Of a stretch of DNA of 64,000 nt, positions 1 through 7,463 are shown in pieces (within the stretch, counting starts at the first letter, position 1; every line of letters starts with the position of its first letter). The stretch lies in NCBI GenBank assembly GCA_900538475.1, contig UPYT01000001.1, positions 124,001 to 188,000 of the forward strand. Direction: 5' to 3'. The stretch is from an uncultured Clostridium sp. (GTDB lineage Bacteria > Bacillota > Clostridia > Lachnospirales > Lachnospiraceae). The notes below the pieces were generated by a model. The model searched no databases, was not told where the DNA came from, and worked only from the letters and a program-made list of their open reading frames with translations. The position numbers were made by a program, and so were the translations under genes.

Positions 1-1
1 G

Positions 2-565
2 GCAGGACGTCTTTTGCAGGCTTTTCTGCCGGAAAAAGCGGCATTGGAGACGGCTCGTGTGGCAAAGCTTACAGAAAAGACCTTTTCCAGTTTTCTTACG
101 GGACAGTGTCTGGAAGCTATGATTTTAGGTTCTATGTTTTTTATTACTCTGACATTGCTGCAGATGCCCTATGCTCTGTTGATTGGAGTTCTGATTGCTT
201 TTACAGCGCTGATTCCTATTTTTGGCGCTTTTGTAGGCTGCGCAGTGGGAGCCTTTTTGATTCTCCTGGTCAGTCCGGTGCAGGCCCTGATTTTTATTGT
301 AGTATTTCAGATTCTCCAGCAGATTGAAGGCAATCTGATTTATCCGCATGTGGTAGGCGGGTCAGTAGGACTGCCGTCTATCTGGGTGTTGGTAGCTGTG
401 ACCTTGGGCGGCAGTATGATGGGTGTCCTTGGAATGTTGATTTTCATACCGCTGACTTCTGTGCTGTATGCGCTTTTACGGGAAACCGTGCACCGCAGAC
501 TGAGGGTTAAGCAGGAGGAGAAAAATACAGATAAAAAACTATCCAAAATTGACAGAAAAAGATAG
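2..565 (+). CDS. AI-2E family transporter, C-terminal part (5' end outside window)
   Basis: This is the last 187 or so codons of a polytopic membrane protein; the frame is open from base 2, so the true start lies upstream. At least four hydrophobic segments are visible, with the signature GNLIYPHVVGGSVGLPSIWV near the end, typical of the AI-2E/PerM (former UPF0118) family. Family members are eight-helix permeases; AI-2 export, ion antiport and other roles have been proposed, so the substrate is unknown. The tail after the last helix is short and basic (RRLRVKQEEKNTDKK), consistent with a cytoplasmic C-terminus. About 150 bp separate it from the next gene. No strong terminator is seen after it. 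Confidence 0.85.
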   Translation, partial: AGRLLQAFLPEKAALETARVAKLTEKTFSSFLTGQCLEAMILGSMFFITLTLLQMPYALLIGVLIAFTALIPIFGAFVGCAVGAFLILLVSPVQALIFIVVFQILQQIEGNLIYPHVVGGSVGLPSIWVLVAVTLGGSMMGVLGMLIFIPLTSVLYALLRETVHRRLRVKQEEKNTDKKLSKIDRKR

Positions 566-609
566 ATAATTTTAAAGATTTTTGCTAGTTCTTTTTTTAA
601 AATCTATGC

Positions 610-615
610 TATACT
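610..615 (+). promoter_or_regulatory. Extended -10 promoter element for the VanW gene
   Basis: TGcTATACT forms a good extended -10 (TG at 607-608, hexamer at 610-615). No convincing -35 lies 16-18 bp upstream. Transcription would start near 622, giving a leader of about 100 nt that contains the palindrome at 661-699. Confidence 0.5.
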
Positions 616-660
616 GAGTAAGTGCAAGACTACAAAAACTGTGTTACAAATAAAATTAAT

Positions 661-699
661 AACTGTTTAGGACGGAATATCTTCTTGTCCTGAATAGTT
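661..699 (+). repeat. 39-bp palindrome, compact relative of the 16337-16488 element
   Basis: AACTGTTTAGGAC (661-673) pairs with GTCCTGAATAGTT (687-699): 13 bp including two G-T pairs, loop of 13. The left arm plus TCTTCTTGTCC matches the left end of the longer element at 16340-16367, and the right arm matches the CCTGAATtGTaA end of that element. It lies in the presumed 5' leader of the VanW gene. Confidence 0.6.
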
Positions 700-720
700 A
701 GCAAAATTACAGGTGAGAAT

Positions 721-2634
721 ATGAATCTGAATGAACATGAAAGCAGCCGTGGAGCAGGACGCTCCAGGGCAAGAGGAAATTCCCGCGGCCGCAGTTCCTC
801 TGCAGGAAGCAGAAAAACGGGGCAGTACAGGGAAGAAAGAGGAAGCTACAAAGCTTCCCGCAGCACAAGAAGCAGTTCAGGAAGAAGCACTTCTTCCAGA
901 ACCTCTTCGGCAAGAGGCGGTCAGGGGAACAGAAACAGCCGGAGAAACGGAGGATCTGATTCTGGCTTTATGAAAATTGCCATAGGAGGTGTGGTGCTGA
1001 TTTTGGCAATCAGCTGTATCGCCTTTTTGATAAAGGGAATGAATGGGGCAAAGCCGGAGGAAACAGAGTCAGAAAGCGCTGTGGAGTTGACTACAGGGCC
1101 GGAGAAGACCGTATACGTGGAAGGCATTGATATTACCGGCATGACTATGGATGAGGCGCGAAGTGCTATTTTGGACAAGTTTGGCTGGTCGATGAAGGTG
1201 ACCTGGCAGGATCAGACCTATGAGGTTGCAGATCTGATGGAGGAAAAGGTATCGGCTCTTCTGACAGAGATTTATTCCGGAATGCCGAAGGAGTCGTATA
1301 CGCTGGATACCAGCGGACTGGAAGACGCAGCGAAGTCTGAGGCAGCCAAGGCAGCTGCGCAGTGGGATAAAAAGGCCAAAAACGGTTCTATTTCCAGCTA
1401 CGATGCTTCCTCTGGAAAATTTGTATTTTCTGGAGAGGAGGCCGGTCAGGCAGTGGATCAGGAGAAGCTGGCTGCAGATATTCTGGATGCTGTGAATCGA
1501 AAGGATTTCGACACAGTGGTGACAGCAGTGATGAATCCCGTAGAGCCGGAGATTTCTGAGGCTGCTGCCAGGGAAAAGTATAAGACCATTGGAAGTTTTA
1601 CAACAAAGACAACGTCCAACAGCAAGCGCAATAACAACATTAAGCTTTCTTGTCAGGCGATCAACGGCATTGTTCTCCAGCCAGGAGAAGAATTTTCTTT
1701 CAATGACCGGGTTGGTCAGAGAACAGAAGCCAAGGGATACCAGGGGGCAGCTGCTTATAACAACGGCGAGGTCGTACAGGAGATTGGCGGTGGTGTATGT
1801 CAGACTTCTTCTACCTTATATAATGCGGTTGTCAAGGCTGGATTGAAAACCACAACCCGCCGTTCTCATACCTTTGAGCCGTCTTATGTAACGCCGGGAA
1901 CAGATGCGACTGTAAGCTGGGGTGGACCAGATTATGCTTTTGTCAACAATTCCTCTACTGCAGTAGGCATTCGAGCCAGCTATGCAAACCAGGAGGTGAC
2001 GATTTCCATATATGGAATTCCTGTTCTGGAGGAAGGCGTAAAGCATTCTTTAAAATCCACTAAGCTGAAGGACATTGATCCTCCGGCTCCGGTTTATGAA
2101 GAGGACGGAACCGTAGAACCGGGTGCAGAAAAGGTGAAGAGCTCCGGCAGCAAGGGTAGCCAGTGGGAGACGAGACTGGTGATTACTAAAGACGGAGAAG
2201 TGGTCAGCCAGGAGGTGGATCACACGGTTACTTATAAAGGACATGCGCCGGTTATCCTGCGGAATACTTCAGGAACCATGGCGCCTACAGAGTCCTCCGG
2301 TGACACTCAGCTGATTGAGAGCATTACAGATCCGTCCAATCCGTCTGTCAGCGGACCGCAGGAGGGAAGCTCTTCTGCAGTAGTATCTCCAAATGGAAAC
2401 AGCGGACCGGGAAGTGCTCCAGGAACAGACAGCAGTTCCTCTGGAGCTGCACCAGGAGGAAACAGTGGGGCAGCGCCTGCGCCGGAAGGCAGCAGCCAGC
2501 AGGTTTCTCCGACTCCGGGAGCAGCGCCGGGAGGTTCAAATGGGCCAGGATCTGCAGCTCCGGGAAGCGCCGAGGTGTCTGGTGCGCCGGGAGGAGACGG
2601 AGCACAGCTGATTGTTCCAAATCCGGGAACATGA
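721..2634 (+). CDS. VanW family cell-wall protein with basic Arg/Ser-rich cytoplasmic tail
   Basis: A 637-residue single-pass membrane protein. Residues 1-83 are extraordinarily rich in Arg, Ser and Gly with no fold expected; residues 85-105 are a membrane helix. After a peptidoglycan-binding-like region (about 125-260) comes a VanW domain (about 287-430) with the motif EIGGGVCQTSSTLYN. A region near 475-515 (VSQEVDHTVTYK) resembles a G5 domain, and the last 110 residues are a Gly/Pro/Ser/Ala-rich tail. VanW occurs in some vancomycin-resistance clusters, but most copies, like this one, are chromosomal and of unknown biochemical role, presumably at the cell wall. No van genes surround it. The ATG at 721 is preceded by AGGTGAGAAT. 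A strong terminator follows. Confidence 0.85.
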   Translation: MNLNEHESSRGAGRSRARGNSRGRSSSAGSRKTGQYREERGSYKASRSTRSSSGRSTSSRTSSARGGQGNRNSRRNGGSDSGFMKIAIGGVVLILAISCIAFLIKGMNGAKPEETESESAVELTTGPEKTVYVEGIDITGMTMDEARSAILDKFGWSMKVTWQDQTYEVADLMEEKVSALLTEIYSGMPKESYTLDTSGLEDAAKSEAAKAAAQWDKKAKNGSISSYDASSGKFVFSGEEAGQAVDQEKLAADILDAVNRKDFDTVVTAVMNPVEPEISEAAAREKYKTIGSFTTKTTSNSKRNNNIKLSCQAINGIVLQPGEEFSFNDRVGQRTEAKGYQGAAAYNNGEVVQEIGGGVCQTSSTLYNAVVKAGLKTTTRRSHTFEPSYVTPGTDATVSWGGPDYAFVNNSSTAVGIRASYANQEVTISIYGIPVLEEGVKHSLKSTKLKDIDPPAPVYEEDGTVEPGAEKVKSSGSKGSQWETRLVITKDGEVVSQEVDHTVTYKGHAPVILRNTSGTMAPTESSGDTQLIESITDPSNPSVSGPQEGSSSAVVSPNGNSGPGSAPGTDSSSSGAAPGGNSGAAPAPEGSSQQVSPTPGAAPGGSNGPGSAAPGSAEVSGAPGGDGAQLIVPNPGT

Positions 2635-2663
2635 GAAAGTTTATAGAGAACGGATGATTCAGG

Positions 2664-2709
2664 GGTCTGAGAAAAACAAATTTTGTTTTTCTCAGACCCA
2701 TTTTTTTTT
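2664..2709 (+). terminator. Intrinsic terminator of the VanW gene
   Basis: GGGTCTGAGAAAAACAAA pairs with TTTTGTTTTTCTCAGACCC, a near-perfect stem of about 17 bp, followed by A and nine T residues. It lies 30 bp after the stop codon. Confidence 0.93.
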
Positions 2710-2772
2710 GTTTGCTTTTTTCGGGAAAAAGAGATTGTATGCAAAATAATACGTGATTTTGTTGTTTTCCGG

Positions 2773-2801
2773 TTTGCAAAATGATAAAAAGTTGCTATAA
2801 T
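2773..2801 (+). promoter_or_regulatory. Promoter of nifJ
   Basis: The consensus TATAAT at 2796-2801 has an extended TGc (2793-2795). A -35 of TTTGCA (2773-2778, spacing 17) or TTGCAA (2774-2779, spacing 16) precedes it. This predicts strong transcription starting near 2808, with a leader of about 115 nt. Confidence 0.8.
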
Positions 2802-2830
2802 ATTAACAGGTCGGTCTCTCATTATCTGAG

Positions 2831-2894
2831 GGACTTAAAGTCCGGCTCATTTTTCCGGACAGACGCTGTTTCCGAAAAAGCCTTTCGGGGACAG
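2831..2894 (+). promoter_or_regulatory. Structured nifJ leader with overlapping alternative hairpins
   Basis: Three inverted repeats are visible. GGACT/AGTCC (2831-2835 with 2839-2843) and GTCCGG/CCGGAC (2840-2845 with 2855-2860) share bases 2840-2843 and cannot form together. A third hairpin, CTGTTTCCGAAA (2866-2877) with TTTCGGGGACAG (2883-2894), is a continuous 12-bp stem counting two G-U pairs, with loop AAGCC. No U-run follows, so stability or translation control is likelier than attenuation. The ribosome site AGGAGG follows at 2911. Confidence 0.55.
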
Positions 2895-2924
2895 GCACAT
2901 TCACATTTGTAGGAGGAAAATCAA

Positions 2925-5900
2925 ATGGCAAGAAAAATGAAAACCATGGATGGTAATCAGGCTGCCGCTCATGCATCATATGCGTTTACTGAAGTAGCAG
3001 CTATGTACCCCATCACCCCTTCTTCTGTAATGCCTGAGCATACAGACGAGTGGGCAACAGAAGGCAGAAAGAATATTTTTGGCCGTACCGTTCAGATTAC
3101 AGAGATGCAGTCCGAGGCAGGTGCAGCAGGTGCAGTTCACGGTGCTCTGGCAGCAGGCGCTCTGACCACAACCTACACCGCTTCCCAGGGTCTGTTACTG
3201 ATGATCCCGAACCTGTACAAAATTGCAGGTGAGCAGCTTCCGGGCGTTATCAACGTATCCGCTCGTGCTCTGGCAAGCCATGCACTTTCCATTTTTGGCG
3301 ATCACTCCGACGTATACGCATGCCGTCAGACCGGATGCGCTATGCTGTGTGAATCCAGCGTTCAGGAAGTTATGGACCTGACTCCGGTTGCTCATCTGTC
3401 TGCAATCAAGGGCAAGGTTCCGTTCATTAACTTCTTCGACGGTTTCCGTACCTCCCACGAGATTCAGAAGATCGAAACTTGGGATTATGATGATCTGGCT
3501 GAGATGGCTGACTGGGACGCAATCGCAGAGTTCCGTAACCACGCTCTGAACCCGAATCATCCGTGCCAGAGAGGTTCTGCTCAGAACCCGGATATCTTCT
3601 TCCAGGCAAGAGAGGCATGCAACCCCTACTACGATGCTCTTCCGGCAGTAGTTCAGGATTACATGGACAAAGTAAATGCAAAACTGGGAACCGATTACAA
3701 GCTGTTTAACTACTACGGCGCAGAGGATGCCGAGCAGGTTATCGTAGCTATGGGTTCTGTAAATGATACCATCGAAGAAACCATCGATTACATGGCAAAG
3801 ACCACCGGCGCAAAGGTTGGTGTTGTTAAGGTTCGTCTGTACAGACCATTCTGCGCACAGGCTCTGATCGATGCTATTCCGGATACCGTTAAGAAGATCA
3901 CTGTTCTTGACAGAACCAAAGAGCCGGGCGCTCTGGGCGATCCGCTGTATCTGGATGTTGTTGCTGCATTAAAGGGCAGCAAGTTTGACGCTGTTGAGAT
4001 TTACGCAGGCCGTTATGGTCTTGGTTCCAAGGATACCACTCCGGCACAGATCGTTGCTGTATACAACAACACCGAGAAGAAGAAATTCACCATCGGTATC
4101 GTTGATGATGTAACCAATCTGTCTCTGGAAACCGGTGCTCCCATCGTTACCACTCCGGAAGGAACTACCAACTGTAAGTTCTGGGGTCTGGGCGCTGACG
4201 GTACCGTAGGTGCAAATAAGAACTCCATCAAGATCATCGGTGACAATACCGATATGTATGCACAGGCATACTTTGATTATGACTCCAAGAAGTCCGGCGG
4301 TGTTACCATGTCTCACCTGCGCTTCGGTCATAAGAAGATCAAATCTACATACCTGATTCGTCAGGCAAACTTCGTAGCATGTCACAATCCGGCATATGTA
4401 CGTAAGTACAACATGGTTCAGGAGCTGGTTGACGGCGGTACCTTCCTGTTAAACTGCCCGTGGAGCGCTGAAGAGTTAGAGCAGCATCTGCCGGGTCAGA
4501 TGAAGAAGTTCATCGCTGATCACAACATCAACCTCTACACCATCGACGGTGTTAAGATCGGTATCGAGACCGGCATGGGCCCGACCCGTATCAATACCAT
4601 TCTGCAGTCCGCATTCTTCAAGCTGACCGGCATTATCCCGGAGGAGAAGGCAATTCAGCTGATGAAGGACGCAGCTCAGAAGACCTACGGCCGTAAGGGT
4701 GAGGACGTTGTTAAGAAGAACTGGGCAGCTATCGATGCTGGTGCTACCGGCGTTGTTAAGGTAGAGGTTCCGGAGAGCTGGAAGAACTGCGAAGACGAAG
4801 GTCTTGATTACAAGGTAGTAACCGATGGAAGAAAAGACGTTGTTGACTTCGTAAACAACATCCAGACCAAGGTAAGCGCTCAGGAAGGTAACTCCCTGCC
4901 TGTATCTGCATTCAAGGACTACGTAGACGGCAGCACTCCGTCCGGTTCTGCAGCATACGAGAAGCGCGGTATTGCAGTTAACGTTCCGGTTTGGAATTCC
5001 GATAACTGTATCCAGTGTAACTTCTGTTCTTATGTCTGCCCGCATGCAGTAATCCGTCCGGTTGCTATGACCGCTGAGGAAGCTGCAAACGCACCGGCTG
5101 GCATGAAGATGCTGGATATGACCGGTATGCCTGGTTACAAGTTTGCTATCACCATCTCCGCACTTGACTGTACCGGATGTGGTTCCTGTGCAAACGTATG
5201 TCCTGGCAAGAAGGGCGAGAAGGCTCTGACCATGGACAAGCTGGCTGACCATATGGATGAGCAGCCGATTTTCGATTTCGGTACCACTGTTTCCGAGAAA
5301 GAAGACGTTGTTGCTAAATTCAAAGCTAACACCGTTAAGGGCAGCCAGTTCAAGAAACCGCTGCTTGAGTTCTCCGGCGCATGCGCAGGCTGTGGCGAGA
5401 CTCCGTACGCTAAGCTGATCACCCAGCTGTTTGGTGACAGAATGTACATTGCAAACGCAACTGGATGTTCCTCTATCTGGGGTAACTCCTCACCGTCTAC
5501 TCCTTACACTGTAAACGCTAAGGGCCAGGGTCCTGCATGGGATAACTCCCTGTTTGAGGATAACGCTGAGTTCGGTTATGGTATGCTGCTGGCTCAGAAT
5601 GCAATCCGTGATGAGTTAAAGGAGAAGGTAGAAAACGTTGCTGCAAGCGAAGAGGCTTCTGAGGAAGTTAAGGCTGCATGTGCAGAGTGGCTGGATACCT
5701 TTGGAAGCGGCGCATTAAACGGCGTTGCTACTGACAAGCTGGTTGCAGCTCTGGAAGGCATCGACTGCCCGACCTGCAAGTACATTGTTGCTAACAAGGC
5801 ATTCCTGGCTAAGAAGTCTCAGTGGATCTTCGGTGGTGACGGATGGGCTTACGATATCGGCTTCGGCGGCGTAGACCACGTTCTGGCATCTGGCAAGGAT

Positions 5901-6467
5901 ATCAACATTATGGTATTCGATACCGAGGTTTACTCCAACACCGGCGGTCAGTCTTCCAAGTCCACAAAGACCGGTGCAGTTGCTCAGTTCGCAGCTGGCG
6001 GTAAAGAGACCAAGAAGAAAGACCTTGCAAGCATTGCAATGTCCTACGGCTATGTATATGTAGCTCAGATTTCCATGGGTGCTGATTATGCTCAGACCGT
6101 TAAGGCAATCGCAGAGGCAGAGGCTTATCCGGGTCCGTCCCTGATTCTGGCTTATGCTCCGTGTATCAACCACGGTATTAAGAAGGGCATGAGCAAGGCT
6201 CAGACTGAGGAGAAGCTGGCTGTTGAGACCGGTTACTGGAACAACTTCCGCTTCAACCCGGCTGCAGAGAAGAAGTTTACTCTGGACAGCAAGGCTCCGA
6301 ACATGGAAGGATATCAGGACTTCCTGAAGGGCGAGGTTCGTTATGCATCTCTGGCTATGAAGAATCCGGAGAGAGCAGCAAAACTGTTTGCTAAGAACGA
6401 GGCTGAGGCTAAGGAAAGATACGAGTATCTGACCAAGCTGGTTACCCTGTACGGAAACGAAGAATAA
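2925..6467 (+). CDS. nifJ: Pyruvate:ferredoxin (flavodoxin) oxidoreductase
   Basis: Single-chain PFOR of 1180 residues, the usual length for the fused enzyme. It oxidises pyruvate with CoA to acetyl-CoA, CO2 and reduced ferredoxin, the central redox step of anaerobic fermentation. The N-terminal pyruvate-binding domain opens with DGNQAAAHASYAFTEVAAMY. Two ferredoxin clusters follow near residues 690-770 (CIQCNFCSYVCP and CTGCGSCANVCP). The C-terminal thiamine-diphosphate domain begins at CAGCGETPY (near 820), with GDGWAYDIGFGG and YSNTGGQSSKST. The start has AGGAGG 8 bp upstream. Codon use is strikingly biased (ATC, ACC, GTT, CTG, AAC) against its neighbours, as expected for a very highly expressed gene. 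It is monocistronic, between its own promoter and terminator. Confidence 0.98.
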   Translation: MARKMKTMDGNQAAAHASYAFTEVAAMYPITPSSVMPEHTDEWATEGRKNIFGRTVQITEMQSEAGAAGAVHGALAAGALTTTYTASQGLLLMIPNLYKIAGEQLPGVINVSARALASHALSIFGDHSDVYACRQTGCAMLCESSVQEVMDLTPVAHLSAIKGKVPFINFFDGFRTSHEIQKIETWDYDDLAEMADWDAIAEFRNHALNPNHPCQRGSAQNPDIFFQAREACNPYYDALPAVVQDYMDKVNAKLGTDYKLFNYYGAEDAEQVIVAMGSVNDTIEETIDYMAKTTGAKVGVVKVRLYRPFCAQALIDAIPDTVKKITVLDRTKEPGALGDPLYLDVVAALKGSKFDAVEIYAGRYGLGSKDTTPAQIVAVYNNTEKKKFTIGIVDDVTNLSLETGAPIVTTPEGTTNCKFWGLGADGTVGANKNSIKIIGDNTDMYAQAYFDYDSKKSGGVTMSHLRFGHKKIKSTYLIRQANFVACHNPAYVRKYNMVQELVDGGTFLLNCPWSAEELEQHLPGQMKKFIADHNINLYTIDGVKIGIETGMGPTRINTILQSAFFKLTGIIPEEKAIQLMKDAAQKTYGRKGEDVVKKNWAAIDAGATGVVKVEVPESWKNCEDEGLDYKVVTDGRKDVVDFVNNIQTKVSAQEGNSLPVSAFKDYVDGSTPSGSAAYEKRGIAVNVPVWNSDNCIQCNFCSYVCPHAVIRPVAMTAEEAANAPAGMKMLDMTGMPGYKFAITISALDCTGCGSCANVCPGKKGEKALTMDKLADHMDEQPIFDFGTTVSEKEDVVAKFKANTVKGSQFKKPLLEFSGACAGCGETPYAKLITQLFGDRMYIANATGCSSIWGNSSPSTPYTVNAKGQGPAWDNSLFEDNAEFGYGMLLAQNAIRDELKEKVENVAASEEASEEVKAACAEWLDTFGSGALNGVATDKLVAALEGIDCPTCKYIVANKAFLAKKSQWIFGGDGWAYDIGFGGVDHVLASGKDINIMVFDTEVYSNTGGQSSKSTKTGAVAQFAAGGKETKKKDLASIAMSYGYVYVAQISMGADYAQTVKAIAEAEAYPGPSLILAYAPCINHGIKKGMSKAQTEEKLAVETGYWNNFRFNPAAEKKFTLDSKAPNMEGYQDFLKGEVRYASLAMKNPERAAKLFAKNEAEAKERYEYLTKLVTLYGNEE

Positions 6468-6501
6468 TAAATACGCTTTTTCACTCGACTCCCTGAGTTA
6501 T

Positions 6502-6524
6502 ACTGACCGGGCAATCCGGTCAGT
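6502..6524 (+). other. Stable hairpin without U-run downstream of nifJ
   Basis: ACTGACCGG, loop GCAAT, CCGGTCAGT: a perfect 9-bp stem 34 bp past the nifJ stop. No T-tract follows, so it is not itself a terminator; a 3'-end stabilising hairpin is one possible role (inference). Confidence 0.5.
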
Positions 6525-6571
6525 GCAGTGAGCCGTCTGAAATGGTGATTCGATTTCTAAAATTAGAAAAT

Positions 6572-6616
6572 AAAAATCTCCCGTATCTGCAGTATTGCGG
6601 ATACGGGAGATTTTTT
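6572..6616. terminator. Intrinsic terminator, nifJ side, usable in both directions
   Basis: AAAAATCTCCCGTATC (6572-6587) pairs with GATACGGGAGATTTTTT (6600-6616), a perfect 16-bp arm including A/T flanks. It has T-runs on both strands and sits between convergent nifJ and the small exporter gene. Confidence 0.92.
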
Positions 6617-6618
6617 AG

Positions 6619-6740
6619 TCATAGGAAAGTGCGTCCTATGACATAAAAACGCTCCGTGAGGATCGCCATGGGTGGAAAAGAATTGGGCTGATGAGACGAC
6701 CCGTCGCAGGCGGAGAAGCGTGTGAGCGAGCTTCTTTTTT
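6619..6740 (+). repeat. Dispersed intergenic repeat, copy A
   Basis: About 120 bp, closely matching 63133-63250. It opens with hairpin CATAGGA...TCCTATG and shares ACATAAAAACGCTCCG, GAGGATCGCCATG, and GCAGGCGGAGAAGC. It ends in a GAAGC...GCTTC hairpin with six T. It begins 2 bp after the T-run of the nifJ terminator and ends against the stop codon of the convergent exporter gene. Confidence 0.8.
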
Positions 6741-6741
6741 A

Positions 6742-7251
6742 TTAGCCGAAGAGGGCTCCTAAAAGCCCATAGGAAAGCAGGGACATAATAATAGTTGCCA
6801 TTGCGATTCCAACAAGAATAGCAGCGATAGCCTTGCCAAATTTCATATGGAGCAGAGCGGCAACCAGGGAACCAGTCCATGCGCCTGTTCCGGGAAGAGG
6901 AATTCCCACAAACAGTGCCAGACCCCAGAAACCAAATTTTTCAATCTGTCCTTTATTTTTGTCAGCCTTCTGGCGAACCCAACGGGCGATTTTACAGAGG
7001 CCGGGGATTTTTTCCATTAAATCCAGTACCTTTTCAATCAAAAGCAGGATAAAGGGAATCGGGAGCAGGTTTCCGATGATGCAGATGGGAATGGCTCTTA
7101 AAATCGGAACATTCAAAAGAGCCGGTGAGGCAGCTAACAGGCCGCCGCGCAGTTCAAGAATGGGAATCATGGAAATGATAAAAATAATGATCTCTCCGGA
7201 TACTTTGCCGCCTAAAGCCGCTGTAAGTCCCTGTACCAGTGAATCTGTCAT
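6742..7251 (-). CDS. Small multi-drug export protein family (COG2426-like)
   Basis: A membrane protein of 169 residues with about four hydrophobic segments. It carries the family hallmarks ELRGGLLAA near residue 34 and GFWGLALFVGIPLPGTGAW near 105. Proteins of this family are annotated as putative small multidrug exporters on weak experimental grounds, so substrate and direction are uncertain. The start at 7251 is chosen because AAAGGAGA lies 7 bp upstream; a longer frame to 7335 would run through the promoter at 7307-7335. It is monocistronic and convergent with nifJ. Confidence 0.8.
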   Translation of the reverse strand: MTDSLVQGLTAALGGKVSGEIIIFIISMIPILELRGGLLAASPALLNVPILRAIPICIIGNLLPIPFILLLIEKVLDLMEKIPGLCKIARWVRQKADKNKGQIEKFGFWGLALFVGIPLPGTGAWTGSLVAALLHMKFGKAIAAILVGIAMATIIMSLLSYGLLGALFG

Positions 7252-7306
7252 AATAATCTCCTTTATAAAATCTTTTGCTGCCCATGCATGGGGCAAATCA
7301 AATCTC

Positions 7307-7335
7307 ATTATATGCGATACTGCGCAAAATTTCAA
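7307..7335 (-). promoter_or_regulatory. Promoter of the small exporter gene
   Basis: On the minus strand TTGAAA (7335-7330), 17 bp, TATAAT (7312-7307). The transcript starts about 50 nt before the ATG, and its leader contains the palindrome CCCATGCATGGG (7281-7292). Confidence 0.8.
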
Positions 7336-7411
7336 TTATAATCGGAAAAAAACCAGAAGGCTGCAGTATGTTTTGTGTAAAAAGACTATGTTGTTTTGCA
7401 GGAAAATATGT

Positions 7412-7417
7412 TAGACT
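7412..7417 (+). promoter_or_regulatory. Possible extended -10 for the LTA-synthase-like gene
   Basis: TGtTAGACT with hexamer at 7412-7417. TTGTTT at 7391 is only 15 bp upstream, so the -35 is poor. It lies 47 bp before the start codon. Confidence 0.4.
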
Positions 7418-7463
7418 AAAGCCTGATTTAAAATATCTGGCAGAAAGAATGAGGTAAAAAAGC

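Noticed and set aside
721..2634. Vancomycin resistance determinant
   Set aside because: VanW alone does not confer resistance; no ligase, VanX, VanH or regulator genes are nearby.
4476..5252. Long minus-strand open frame (258 codons) inside nifJ
   Set aside because: Antisense shadow produced by the extreme codon bias of nifJ; no ribosome site and no recognisable protein.
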